Positions 25,015 to 33,775 of a stretch of DNA of 64,000 nucleotides are shown in pieces. Each line of letters starts with the position of its first letter. Position 1 is the stretch's first letter. The notes under the pieces were generated by a model, which saw only the letters and a list, made by a program, of their open reading frames with translations, had not been told where the DNA came from and did no database searches. Source of the DNA: Micavibrio_C sp965231165 (lineage in GTDB: Bacteria > Pseudomonadota > Alphaproteobacteria > Micavibrionales > Micavibrionaceae); assembly GCA_965231165.1 (NCBI GenBank), contig OZ246421.1, positions 1,984,001 to 2,048,000 of the forward strand, given 5' to 3'. The translations under genes and the position numbers were made by a program.

Positions 25015-26037
25015 TTGAGTGTAAAATCTTCTTATGAAACAAATACTTATAAAGACTCTCCGGTTCTCGTAACCGGTGTGGCCGGTTTTATCGGCTTTCA
25101 CACCGCACAGCGATTGTTAGCGCAGGGACGCCGGGTGGTGGGGGTTGATAATTTCAGCCCTTATTACGATGTGCAGCTCAAAAGAGACAGGCTGGCGCAA
25201 CTGACCCCCCATCCGGCCTTTTCTTTTGTCGAGCTGAATATTGCTGATAAAGCGGCGATGGAAAAGCTTTGGGCCGAACAGGGGCCGTTCCTTGAGGTTA
25301 TTCATCTGGCAGCGCAGGCGGGGGTGCGTTACTCGCTCACCAATCCGTACGAATATATTACGACGAATTGCATGGGGCACCTGACAGTGATGGAAATGTG
25401 CCGCCACACGCCGGATTTCAAACATATGGTTTATGCCAGTTCTTCTTCCGTCTATGGCGGAAATGAGAAACTGCCATTCTCAGTTCAGGATGATGTCAGT
25501 CACCCCATTTCTCTTTATGCCGCGACCAAACGCAGCGATGAATTGATGAGCCAGAGTTATAGCCATCTTTATAACATGCCACAGACCGGCTTGCGCTTCT
25601 TTACGGTCTATGGCCCATGGGGGCGTCCGGACATGTCGCTCTTTATCTTTACCAAGGCTATCATTGCGGGTGAAAAAATTCCTGTTTTCAATCACGGTCA
25701 TATGAAACGCGATTTCACTTATGTGGATGATATCGTGTCCGGTGTCGTCGCTTCACTGGCCCATCCTCCCGTGCGTGAAAACAAAAAGGCGCCCCATCGT
25801 GTGCTGAACATTGGCAATACGCGCAGTGAAAATCTGATGGATTTCATCCATATCATCGAGAATGCCGTCGGCAAGAAAGCCCAGATTGAGTTTCTGGAGA
25901 TGCAGCCGGGAGACGTTCCGGAAACATTTGCCGATATTGAGGAAACGACCGCTGTTACAGGATTTAAACCCACAACGGCAATTTCCGAGGGCGTGCCGCG
26001 CTTTGTTTCCTGGTACAAAGATTACTACAAGGTGTAA
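25015..26037 (+). CDS. UDP-glucuronate 4-epimerase-like SDR
   Basis: A 340-residue extended SDR with VTGVAGFIGFHTAQRLL, VDNFSPYYDVQLKRDRL, HLAAQAGVRYS, SSSSVYGGNEKLPF and the active-site YAATK. The VDNFxPYYD and AGVRYS elements are typical of UDP-GlcA 4-epimerases (LspL/CapI group), which make UDP-GalA in the cytoplasm. It starts at TTG 25015 behind CAGGAG. It directly precedes the UDP-HexNAc dehydrogenase, so it may instead epimerise UDP-HexNAc uronates, as WbpP/TviC-like enzymes do. Confidence 0.85.
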   Translation: MSVKSSYETNTYKDSPVLVTGVAGFIGFHTAQRLLAQGRRVVGVDNFSPYYDVQLKRDRLAQLTPHPAFSFVELNIADKAAMEKLWAEQGPFLEVIHLAAQAGVRYSLTNPYEYITTNCMGHLTVMEMCRHTPDFKHMVYASSSSVYGGNEKLPFSVQDDVSHPISLYAATKRSDELMSQSYSHLYNMPQTGLRFFTVYGPWGRPDMSLFIFTKAIIAGEKIPVFNHGHMKRDFTYVDDIVSGVVASLAHPPVRENKKAPHRVLNIGNTRSENLMDFIHIIENAVGKKAQIEFLEMQPGDVPETFADIEETTAVTGFKPTTAISEGVPRFVSWYKDYYKV

Positions 26038-26040
26038 GTG

Positions 26041-27342
26041 ATGAGTTACAGCCTTTCAAAAGCGCATGTGGCCGTTGTCGGGCTTGGTTATGTCGGTATG
26101 CCGCTGGCGCTGATGCTGGCGAAGCATATGAAAGTGTCCGGTTTTGATATTTTTGACGCCCGCGTCAATGAATTGTGTGACGGATTCGATCGTAACCGTG
26201 AGATTGAAGGGCCGCTTCTTCGTGCTACAACATGTCATTTCACCAGCAAGCTTGAGGATATCAAGGATTGCAATGTTTATATTATTACGGTGCCGACACC
26301 GATTGACGAGCATAACAAGCCTGATCTGAAGCCGGTTGAGTCCGCCACCAAGACCGTGGCTTCGGTACTGAAAAAGGGTGATATCGTTGTCTATGAAAGT
26401 ACGGTCTATCCCGGCGTGACGGAAGATTTTTGTGGCCCGATCCTGGAGGCCGGCAGCGGACTTAGATGCGGCAAGCACTTCTTTCTCGGCTATTCACCCG
26501 AACGCATAAACCCGGGTGATGTCGAGCATACAGTGCAAAAAATCACCAAGGTTGTGGCGGGACAGACGGAGGAAGTTTCTGATCTTCTCGTTGAGCTTTA
26601 TGGCACCATGAATAACGGCAACATATTCCGCGCACGTGATATTCGTACGGCGGAGGCATCCAAGGCGATTGAGAATGCTCAGCGTGATATCAATGTGGCT
26701 TTCATTAATGAAGTGACGATGATTCTCAATAAGCTGGGACTTTCCTCTCATGATGTGCTGGAAGCGGCCGGAACAAAGTGGAACTTCCTGAAGTTCTCGC
26801 CGGGCCTGGTGGGGGGGCACTGCATTGGTGTCGATCCCTATTATCTCGCGGAATGTGCGATCAATATCGGGCATGAGCCACGTATCATTCTTTCTGGCCG
26901 CGCCATTAACGACAGTATGGGCCCGTATGTGGCGGGCTGCATTGATCAACTTTTGTCTGCGGATAAGAAGACTGCTACGCCACGCCGCATCCTGCTGCTG
27001 GGTTTTACCTTCAAGGAAAATATCAACGATATCCGCAATACCAAAGTTGTCGATATTCTGAAGGCGCTGCAGGAAAAAGGGCATTACGTTGATATCCATG
27101 ACCCTCATGCGCGCCCTGAAGATGTAACGCATGAATATGGGATCAATATCCTCAATACGCTGCCGTCTGATGCGCCTTATGATGCTATGGCTTTGCTGGT
27201 GGGGCATGATATTTACCGTGACATGACTCCGGAATCGCTGCAAAATTTCCTGAAGCCGCAAGGGATTGTCTATGACATGAAGGGTTTATGGCGTCATATG
27301 GCACTAGAGTTCGGCCCGCGCTTTCAATACCACACATTGTAA
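26041..27342 (+). CDS. UDP-N-acetylhexosamine 6-dehydrogenase (TviB/WbpO family)
   Basis: A 433-residue protein with VVGLGYVGMPLALMLA (NAD loop), VPTPIDEHNKPDL, YESTVYPGVTED, the SPERINPGD box and the catalytic cysteine in VGGHCIGVDPYYL. A GTG at 26038 is an alternative start. The sequence belongs to the TviB/WbpO/WbpA side of the UDP-glucose dehydrogenase superfamily, oxidising C6 of UDP-GlcNAc or UDP-GalNAc to uronic acids with 2 NAD. Its product, with the AsnB-type enzymes of the locus, suggests an amidated HexNAc uronic acid in the glycan. Confidence 0.87.
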   Translation: MSYSLSKAHVAVVGLGYVGMPLALMLAKHMKVSGFDIFDARVNELCDGFDRNREIEGPLLRATTCHFTSKLEDIKDCNVYIITVPTPIDEHNKPDLKPVESATKTVASVLKKGDIVVYESTVYPGVTEDFCGPILEAGSGLRCGKHFFLGYSPERINPGDVEHTVQKITKVVAGQTEEVSDLLVELYGTMNNGNIFRARDIRTAEASKAIENAQRDINVAFINEVTMILNKLGLSSHDVLEAAGTKWNFLKFSPGLVGGHCIGVDPYYLAECAINIGHEPRIILSGRAINDSMGPYVAGCIDQLLSADKKTATPRRILLLGFTFKENINDIRNTKVVDILKALQEKGHYVDIHDPHARPEDVTHEYGINILNTLPSDAPYDAMALLVGHDIYRDMTPESLQNFLKPQGIVYDMKGLWRHMALEFGPRFQYHTL

Positions 27343-27354
27343 CGGGGTGTTCTG

Positions 27355-28464
27355 ATGAATAGTCCCGTCCGGAAAATCGCTTTTATATTGCCGAATTTTC
27401 AGGCGGGGGGCGCTGAGCGCGTCATGATCACGGTGGCTAACCACCTGGATCGTCAGTTATTCCAGCCTGTCATTATTGTTTTTAATGACCGCGGCGCTTT
27501 GCGTGATCTGGTCGCGGCAGATTTACCTGTTATCAATTTATCTGCCCCGCATTTGTCGCGGGGTATAATCGCGCTGGCTCGTGCCATGCGCGATGAAAAA
27601 ATCGATCTTGTTATCAGCACGATGGCGCATCTGAATATATTCGTCTTGCTGGCAAAACCCTTTATGCGCGGCGTACCGGTAGTTGTGCGCGAGGCAGTAA
27701 CGCCCAGCTATTTTTCCGACAGTGTACTGAAACGCCTCATACTAAAGGCTGCTTATATCTGTCTTTATCCCTTTGCAACGCGCATTCTTTCGCCCACGCA
27801 GATGGTTTTTGATGAAATGCCGGACATCCTGCGCAGGCGATCACAAAAACTGCAGCGCATATTTAATCCCGTGAATACCGATCTTGTCTGTCATGCGACA
27901 GATCTTGACCTGCGGGCGCAGTGGGTGCGCGACGATCAGCGTTTGTTTGTTGGTGCCGGACGACTGGTGGGGCAAAAGGGGTTTGATCGCCTAATTGAGG
28001 CTTTGCAGGGATGGCGCGGACGTGATGACTGGCGTCTTACTATACTGGGCGAAGGGCCGGATCATGATAAATTGCAGCAATTGATCACAAGTTATAGTCT
28101 GTACCAGGTGGTACTGGCAGGTTTTGAATCGAATCCGTGGCGTTATTTTGCTTTGGCTGACGCCTTCGTATTACCTTCTCGTCATGAAGGCCTGCCCAAT
28201 GTCGCGTTGGAGGCGTTAGCGCTGGGGACGCCTGTCATTGCGGCGGCTTCTGCAGGCGGTATTGGTGAGATCGCTGAAGCCGCCGCGGGACAGGCTGTTG
28301 GGATCGCCCATGATATGGATGAATTTACCCGGTTTATGGATCTGGTTCGCCCTTACGAAGGCGAATGGCCGCGTGAAAGCTTGTTACCGCAGTGTTTCTC
28401 CCTGTCCCATGTTGTGGCATCCTATGAGCAACTTTTTGCTGAGATTCTGCGTGAAAAGAATTAA
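27355..28464 (+). CDS. Glycosyltransferase family 4
   Basis: A 369-residue GT-B enzyme with the N-terminal FILPNFQAGGAERVMITVANHL, VGAGRLVGQKGFDRLIEAL, LTILGEGPDHDKL and the donor-binding LPSRHEGLPNVALEALALGTPVIA. It closely resembles the GT4 at 30359, suggesting two related transferases adding successive sugars. The donor is unknown. Twelve bases separate it from the upstream dehydrogenase and 11 from asnB downstream. Confidence 0.9.
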   Translation: MNSPVRKIAFILPNFQAGGAERVMITVANHLDRQLFQPVIIVFNDRGALRDLVAADLPVINLSAPHLSRGIIALARAMRDEKIDLVISTMAHLNIFVLLAKPFMRGVPVVVREAVTPSYFSDSVLKRLILKAAYICLYPFATRILSPTQMVFDEMPDILRRRSQKLQRIFNPVNTDLVCHATDLDLRAQWVRDDQRLFVGAGRLVGQKGFDRLIEALQGWRGRDDWRLTILGEGPDHDKLQQLITSYSLYQVVLAGFESNPWRYFALADAFVLPSRHEGLPNVALEALALGTPVIAAASAGGIGEIAEAAAGQAVGIAHDMDEFTRFMDLVRPYEGEWPRESLLPQCFSLSHVVASYEQLFAEILREKN

Positions 28465-28475
28465 GAGGATTTTTT

Positions 28476-30362
28476 ATGTGCGGCATTGCCGGTTTCTTCA
28501 TAGCTGATCGCACGATTGATGATGCTGAAGCTGCATCAATGGTTACAGCTATGTCCGGCTGTCTTGCGCATCGTGGCCCTGATGCGGCCGCTATTAAAGT
28601 GCTTTCGAGTCCTTCTTCATTAGTTGCGCTGGGGCATCGCCGCCTGTCGGTGGTTGATCTCAGTGAGGCTGGTGCCCAGCCGATGGTTTCGCGCAATGGT
28701 CGTTATACCATCGTTTATAATGGCGAAGTTTACGGGCTTGATACGCTTCGTCAGGCGCTGTTGGATGACGGCTATCATTTCCGTGGTCATTCGGATACGG
28801 AAGTTATGCTGGAATATATGGCGCGCTGGGGTGTTGAACGTGCGCTTCCCTTATTTGAGGGAATGTTCGCTTTCGCTCTCTGGGATGAGCAGGAAAGAAT
28901 CCTGACACTGGCCCGTGATCGTGCCGGGATCAAGCCGCTTTACTGGATGCAGTATAAAGGCATGTTCGGTTTTGCTTCTGAACTTAAGGCTTTTACGCCT
29001 TTATGGATGCAAGGCAAGCCGCCTGTTAGCAGGCAGGCACAGCTTTTATATGCCCATAACGGCTATGTTCCTGCCCCTTATTCCATATATGAGCATGTTT
29101 ATAAATTAAGGCCGGGTCACATTCTTACGATCAAGGCTGGCGCCGGTACGCCGACTATTAAATCCTATTGGCGCTGGCAGGATATGCGGATCGCGTTGCC
29201 TGAAGCTGATTTGGTTGATTATGCGCATGATGTACTAAGCGAGTCCGTGCGCATTACGCTGGATGCCGATGTGCCCGTTGGATGCTTTCTTTCGGGAGGC
29301 ATCGATTCCAGTCTGGTGACGGCACTGATGCAATCTCATGCGTCGCGTCCGGTGAAGACATTTGCCATTGGATTCGAGCAGCAGGCGTTTAATGAGGCGC
29401 CCTATGCCAGGACGGTCGCCGCGCATCTTGGTACAGATCATACCGAACTTATTGTCAGCGAAGCCGACATGCTGAATGCCGTGCCGATGATGGCTGATAT
29501 GTATGATGAGCCATTTTCTGATTCGTCACAGATACCGACATATCTTGTGTCTAAGCTGGCGCGTGAGCAGGTGACTGTGTCGTTGTCCGGTGATGGTGGC
29601 GATGAATTGTTTCTGGGTTATGGCCGTTACCACAGGGCGTTGAATGCTTCTGCAATGGCGGCTTTTGCGCCACGCTTTCTGCGGCAGGCGCTTTGCGAGC
29701 ATATGCCAGCACTGCGCCCTGTAATTGGCGGCCCTTCAAGAGTTTCCAGTTATATGAGATTGCTGTCTTCGCCTGATTTCGGGGCGCTCTATAATTATTT
29801 TGTCACATATGATACGCCGCTTTCATCTGGCGCAGAACGTGATCTAATGGCGCTGATTTCAGATGCGCACGATACTCTGCCTATGGGGGCATCCTTTGCA
29901 GACAAGGCAAAGGTCATGCGCCAAGCGGATTTTCATCGCTATATGGTTGATGACGTGCTGACCAAGGTTGACCGCGCCAGTATGAAGGTATCACTGGAAT
30001 CGCGCGTACCGCTGCTGAATAACCGCGTAATCGATCTTGCCTGTCGTTTGCCAATCAACGCCATGATGGACAACCAGAAGGGTAAACTTATATTGCGCGA
30101 CGTATTGGCGCGTTATGTACCGCGGCATATGTTCGAGCGGCCGAAAATGGGTTTTGGCGTACCGATGGCGGCCTGGATACGCGGGCCGCTCAGGGATATG
30201 ATTGTGTCACATGTTGAGAGCGCTTTGGAAAACGAAGAGATGTTTGACGCCTTGCGTGTGCGTAAAGCCTTATCGTTACATTTGAAGGGCACCCATGATT
30301 TCAGCTATATCATCTGGCTGGTTTCTTCCTATGGTGACTGGAAGGCACGGCAGGACATATGA
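28476..30362 (+). CDS. AsnB-type glutamine amidotransferase (first copy)
   Basis: A 628-residue protein. Residues 1-200 form a class II glutaminase domain with the nucleophile Cys2 (MCGIAGFF), LGHRRLSVVDLS and VYNGEVYG. Residues about 220-600 form the synthetase domain with the PP-loop SGGIDSS at 273-279 and VDRASMKVSLESRVPLL. In surface-glycan loci such proteins convert uronic-acid carboxylates to amides using glutamine and ATP (WbpS-like); genuine asparagine synthesis is the alternative. It overlaps the following GT4 by 4 bases. A second copy is at 47546. Confidence 0.88.
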   Translation: MCGIAGFFIADRTIDDAEAASMVTAMSGCLAHRGPDAAAIKVLSSPSSLVALGHRRLSVVDLSEAGAQPMVSRNGRYTIVYNGEVYGLDTLRQALLDDGYHFRGHSDTEVMLEYMARWGVERALPLFEGMFAFALWDEQERILTLARDRAGIKPLYWMQYKGMFGFASELKAFTPLWMQGKPPVSRQAQLLYAHNGYVPAPYSIYEHVYKLRPGHILTIKAGAGTPTIKSYWRWQDMRIALPEADLVDYAHDVLSESVRITLDADVPVGCFLSGGIDSSLVTALMQSHASRPVKTFAIGFEQQAFNEAPYARTVAAHLGTDHTELIVSEADMLNAVPMMADMYDEPFSDSSQIPTYLVSKLAREQVTVSLSGDGGDELFLGYGRYHRALNASAMAAFAPRFLRQALCEHMPALRPVIGGPSRVSSYMRLLSSPDFGALYNYFVTYDTPLSSGAERDLMALISDAHDTLPMGASFADKAKVMRQADFHRYMVDDVLTKVDRASMKVSLESRVPLLNNRVIDLACRLPINAMMDNQKGKLILRDVLARYVPRHMFERPKMGFGVPMAAWIRGPLRDMIVSHVESALENEEMFDALRVRKALSLHLKGTHDFSYIIWLVSSYGDWKARQDI

Positions 30363-31444
30363 AGAAAATCACTTTCGTCATTGCCGATATGGGGGCCGGG
30401 GGTGCACAGCGCGTCATGTCGTCGCTGGCTAATGCGTTAGAGCACCAGGAGGGCCTCCAGATTAATGTTGTTTCGACATCATTACCGGGGAAAGGGTCGT
30501 TTTATACCTATGATCCATCAGTGACCATCCACTACGCAGGCGTAGAATCTTCTTCGGGTACGCTGCTTTCAGGCATTCAGGTCAATATAAGGCGTATCAT
30601 GGCGGTGCGCGCCCTCTTCAAGAAACTGAAGCCCGATATTGTGATCAGTTTCCTGACAGAGATTAATTGTGTGGCTTTGCTGGCCGCTGCGGGTACGGGA
30701 ATTCCGGTGATCGTTTCAGAGCGCTCTGACCCTTATCATTATCCAGAGGTGCGTTTATGGCGTGTTATGCGCCGGCTCGTTTATCCTTTCTCGCATATGC
30801 TGGTTTGCCAAACAGCTCATGCAGCGAGTTTTTTCCCGTATTTATTGCGCAAGACGGTTATTTATAATCCTGTCAGTGTGGCGGAGAGCAAGGCACCGGC
30901 ACCTGTGCAGGGTGCGTACATATTGGGGGTGGGCCGCCATTCGGCAGAGAAGGGTTTTGACCTTTTGATGGAAGCGCATGCTCTCGCTTACAAAGACGCG
31001 CCAGATCTCAAACTTGTTCTGGTGGGCGATGGGCCGGATTCAGAAAAGCTTATGACCCTATCCAAAAGTCTGGGCACTGAATCCAATGTTGTTTTTGCGG
31101 GCGCGCAGAAAGATCTGGCCCCTTATTACAAGCATGCCGTTGCTTTTGTTTTGCCTTCACGTTTTGAGGGGATGCCTAATGCCTTGCTAGAAGCTATGGC
31201 CTATGGATGCCCCGTTATCGTCACGCCCCAGTTCAAGGCTGCCGGGGAGATTGTCGAGGACGGCAGGAGCGGCATCATCCTTAGGTCGGTTACGGCAGGA
31301 GAGATGGCACATCACATCCTTGATTTATATGGAAACTTAGTGTGGCGGGACACTCTTAGCGTTTCCGCTATGGAAAATATTAATAGGTTCTCTCCTGAGA
31401 AAATATATAAGCAATGGCTGGACTTACTGCGTGAATGTCGCTGA
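30359..31444 (+). CDS. Glycosyltransferase family 4
   Basis: A 361-residue GT-B enzyme: VIADMGAGGAQRVMSSLANAL at the N terminus, VSERSDPYHYP, LGVGRHSAEKGFDLLMEAH, LVGDGPDSEKL and LPSRFEGMPNALLEAMAYGCPVIVT. The layout and the SERSDP element match GalNAc-alpha-GalNAc-type and related GT4 transferases of lipid-linked oligosaccharide pathways. Exact specificity is not readable. It is the last gene before the regulator, with an 80-base gap. Confidence 0.9.
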   Translation: MKKITFVIADMGAGGAQRVMSSLANALEHQEGLQINVVSTSLPGKGSFYTYDPSVTIHYAGVESSSGTLLSGIQVNIRRIMAVRALFKKLKPDIVISFLTEINCVALLAAAGTGIPVIVSERSDPYHYPEVRLWRVMRRLVYPFSHMLVCQTAHAASFFPYLLRKTVIYNPVSVAESKAPAPVQGAYILGVGRHSAEKGFDLLMEAHALAYKDAPDLKLVLVGDGPDSEKLMTLSKSLGTESNVVFAGAQKDLAPYYKHAVAFVLPSRFEGMPNALLEAMAYGCPVIVTPQFKAAGEIVEDGRSGIILRSVTAGEMAHHILDLYGNLVWRDTLSVSAMENINRFSPEKIYKQWLDLLRECR

Positions 31445-31481
31445 TAGACCTTGATTCATGTCAAGCAAGGCTGATATTAAT

Positions 31482-31519
31482 GTTCACTATTTGAACGCTA
31501 TTATTATCAAGGGTATAGG
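31482..31519 (+). promoter_or_regulatory. Putative promoter with overlapping inverted repeat before the regulator gene
   Basis: TTGAAC (31491-31496) and TATAGG (31514-31519) are 17 bases apart. The inverted repeat GTTCA-CTATT-TGAAC (31482-31496) covers the -35 box. The ATG at 31525 is so close that the transcript would have almost no leader. Autoregulation by the downstream winged-helix protein is an inference. Confidence 0.4.
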
Positions 31520-31524
31520 CCTGT

Positions 31525-32187
31525 ATGTCCGCTGAAGCACAGCTACAGAACGCAGCAGAGGAAGCGACCAGAGAGAATCATGATCTTGATGATCGGATTC
31601 TGCGTCAAATCTTGTGCTCTGTAGAGGGTAATTCCCGGGTTTCCCAGCGGCAATTATCGCGTGAGCTGGGCATCGCTCTTGGTTCAGTCAACTGGTATCT
31701 TAAGCGTTGCATCAATAAAGGGCTCATTAAAATTTCCCAGGTGCCTTTGAAGCGCTATATGTATTTCCTGACCCCTCAGGGCATGGAGGAAAAAGGCCGT
31801 TTGATGGGGCAGTATCTCAAATGGTCTTTGGATTTTTTCCGCCTCGGGCGTGAAGAAGCATCGGCCATTTTGGGGGATTGCGCTCTGCGCGGACGTCATA
31901 AAATCATTCTGGCCGGTAACAGCGATTTTGCTGAAATTTTTATCATGAGCGCGATTGATTATCCCGTTACAATTCAGGCGATTTTTGATGCAGGCCGCAA
32001 GGATGGCAAGCGTTTGCGCACACAGGTTACCTGTGTTTTACCGCAAGATGCAGATATCACATACATTGTGACGGAGATAACTCAGCCACAATTCGTGTGG
32101 GACAAGCTGGTTGCTCATGGTGTTCCTGAGGATGCTATTATTATCCCGCGGCTGCTGAATTTTCGGCCACAGGTGGAGTTGATGTGA
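31525..32187 (+). CDS. EPS-associated MarR-like winged-helix regulator with extra C-terminal domain
   Basis: A 220-residue protein. Residues about 20-90 are a winged helix (DDRILRQILCSVEGNSRVSQRQLSRELGIALGSVNWYLKRCINKGLIK) of the EPS-associated MarR family, usually about 100 residues long. Residues about 110-220 form an additional alpha/beta domain beginning KIILAGNSDFAEIFIMSAI, which looks like the first beta-alpha-beta unit of a Rossmann or CoA-binding-type sugar-nucleotide domain. The start codon lies just after a promoter-like sequence. The stop overlaps the RfaH-like gene. It may sense a metabolite of the pathway. Confidence 0.8.
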   Translation: MSAEAQLQNAAEEATRENHDLDDRILRQILCSVEGNSRVSQRQLSRELGIALGSVNWYLKRCINKGLIKISQVPLKRYMYFLTPQGMEEKGRLMGQYLKWSLDFFRLGREEASAILGDCALRGRHKIILAGNSDFAEIFIMSAIDYPVTIQAIFDAGRKDGKRLRTQVTCVLPQDADITYIVTEITQPQFVWDKLVAHGVPEDAIIIPRLLNFRPQVELM

Positions 32188-32681
32188 TGTGGGTTGCCGT
32201 TTGCACACAACCAAATCGTGAGATGCTGGCTGTCGACAATTTGCGGCGTCAGGGTTACGAGGTTTATTGCCCCATGCTGGCTAAAACGCGTTCTCATGCG
32301 CGTAAAGTGGAACTCGTGCGGCGCCCCTTGTTTCCAGGCTATGTCTTTGTGTCACTTGAGGTGATGCTGCAGGGTGTTTGCGCTATCCACTCTACGTTTG
32401 GTGTGCGTCATCTTGTGAAGTTCGGTGACAAGCCTGCAAGACTTCCTCACAATTTTATTACAGCGTTGAGGGCTTGTGAAATAGACGGGGTTATTCCGCC
32501 ACTGCCCATAGAGCAGGCGCTGCCGCAAGGTTCCCGCGTCTTGATCAAAGACGGGGTATTTAAAGACTTAATGGCGACAGTGCTATCTTGTCCTGCACAA
32601 GACCGTGTTGTTGTCTTGCTGGATATGCTGAAACGCAGTGTAAAAGCGGGCGTACCGGCGCATTATCTGGAGCGTACCTGA
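32187..32681 (+). CDS. RfaH-type NusG paralogue, transcription antiterminator
   Basis: About 164 residues (ATG 32187; GTG 32184 also possible). The NGN domain shows WVAVCTQPNREMLAVDNLRRQGYEVYCPM, the RRPLFPGYVFV segment and FGVRHLVKFGDKPARLPHNFI, aligning well with E. coli RfaH (LFPNYLFV, RGVSHFVRFG, PAIVP). The C-terminal domain begins about residue 110 with GSRVLIKDGVFKDLMATVL. RfaH binds RNA polymerase paused at ops sites and suppresses Rho-dependent termination in long surface-polysaccharide operons. An ops-like element lies 54 bases downstream. Confidence 0.9.
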   Translation: MWVAVCTQPNREMLAVDNLRRQGYEVYCPMLAKTRSHARKVELVRRPLFPGYVFVSLEVMLQGVCAIHSTFGVRHLVKFGDKPARLPHNFITALRACEIDGVIPPLPIEQALPQGSRVLIKDGVFKDLMATVLSCPAQDRVVVLLDMLKRSVKAGVPAHYLERT

Positions 32682-32716
32682 TATCGGGCGCTCTGCTTGT
32701 AAAGAATTATCGGGGC

Positions 32717-32731
32717 CGGGTGTTTCACCCG
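32717..32731 (+). promoter_or_regulatory. Leader hairpin before the ops-like element
   Basis: CGGGTG and CACCCG pair perfectly around a TTT loop. There is no following T-run, so it is not a typical terminator. It ends 3 bases before the ops-like sequence and could assist pausing. Confidence 0.45.
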
Positions 32732-32734
32732 ACC

Positions 32735-32747
32735 TGCGGTAGCATGG
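32735..32747 (+). promoter_or_regulatory. ops-like element (RfaH recruitment site)
   Basis: TGCGGTAGCATGG agrees with the E. coli ops element GGCGGTAGCGTGC at 10 of 13 positions, including the whole central GCGGTAGC that forms the exposed non-template hairpin. It lies in the untranslated leader between the RfaH-like gene and pseB, at the head of a 21.7-kb run of co-directional glycan genes. The same 8-mer also occurs once inside an unrelated gene (near 13338), so the match alone is not proof; the position is the strong argument. Confidence 0.65.
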
Positions 32748-32776
32748 AAAAATTGATCTAACGCTTAGGAAGTAAA

Positions 32777-33775
32777 ATGACGAATATTTTCGACGGTAAA
32801 ACCATTCTCGTTACTGGTGGTACGGGCTCTTTTGGCAAAAAATTTACCAGATACGTACTGGATAACTACAAGCCTAAAAAGGTGATCGTGTTTTCGCGCG
32901 ACGAGCTCAAGCAGTTCGAAATGGCGCAGGACTTTCCTAACGAGAGCCGTATTCGTTTTTTCCTTGGTGATGTGCGTGATTATCAGCGTTTGCTGCGCGC
33001 GTTTGATGGTGTCGATATCGTTGTTCATGCGGCAGCCCTGAAACAGGTTCCGGCGGCGGAATATAATCCGATTGAATGCATTAAAACGAATGTTCACGGT
33101 GCTGAGAACATTATTAATGCGGCGATCGACAGTAATGTCGAGCGTGTTATTGCACTTTCAACTGATAAGGCTGTTAACCCGATTAATCTGTACGGTGCGA
33201 CCAAGCTGTGTTCCGATAAGTTGTTTGTTGCGGCCAATAATTACAGCATCACCAAATCAACAAAATTCTCGGTTGTGCGCTACGGGAATGTTATCGGTTC
33301 GCGTGGCAGCGTCATTCCCTTTTTTAATGAACAAAAGAAAACAGGGGTCATCCCTATTACGGATGAACGCATGACCAGATTCTGGATTACCCTGCAGCAA
33401 GGCGTCGAGTTCGTTGTTCATTGCCTGGAATGCATGCGTGGGGGGGAAGTGTTTATCTCTAAAATTCCGTCCATGCGCATCACCGATCTTGCGCAGGCTA
33501 TCGCGCCAGAGTGCAAGATAAAGATCGTGGGTATTCGTCCTGGCGAGAAATTACATGAGATTATGGTTCCTGCGGATGAGTCGCGCAATGTTCTGGAGTT
33601 TGACAAATTCTTTGTCATCAAGCCGAGCGCTCCTTGGGCGGCCATTGACTATGATGCTCCTTATCTGGGCGAGAAAGGCAGAGCCGTAGCACCTGATTTC
33701 TACTACGCCAGCGATAATAACACGGACTGGATCAGCGTTGAGGGTCTGGTTGATGTGGTAAAGAATGCTGCCTGA
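32777..33775 (+). CDS. pseB: UDP-GlcNAc 4,6-dehydratase (5-inverting)
   Basis: A 332-residue short FlaA1-type SDR with VTGGTGSFGKKFTRYVL, FFLGDVRDYQRLLRAF, VVHAAALKQVPAAEYNP, ALSTDKAVNPINLYGATK (active-site residues) and RPGEKLHEIMV. These are highly characteristic of PseB, which turns UDP-GlcNAc into the 4-keto-6-deoxy-L-arabino sugar, the first step to pseudaminic acid. AGGAAGT precedes the ATG. It overlaps pseC by 11 bases. It is the first gene after the ops-like element. Confidence 0.95.
   Translation: MTNIFDGKTILVTGGTGSFGKKFTRYVLDNYKPKKVIVFSRDELKQFEMAQDFPNESRIRFFLGDVRDYQRLLRAFDGVDIVVHAAALKQVPAAEYNPIECIKTNVHGAENIINAAIDSNVERVIALSTDKAVNPINLYGATKLCSDKLFVAANNYSITKSTKFSVVRYGNVIGSRGSVIPFFNEQKKTGVIPITDERMTRFWITLQQGVEFVVHCLECMRGGEVFISKIPSMRITDLAQAIAPECKIKIVGIRPGEKLHEIMVPADESRNVLEFDKFFVIKPSAPWAAIDYDAPYLGEKGRAVAPDFYYASDNNTDWISVEGLVDVVKNAA

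Noticed and set aside
26494..27261. Long minus-strand open frame opposite the UDP-HexNAc dehydrogenase
   Set aside because: Antisense to conserved motifs of the dehydrogenase; no independent evidence of coding.
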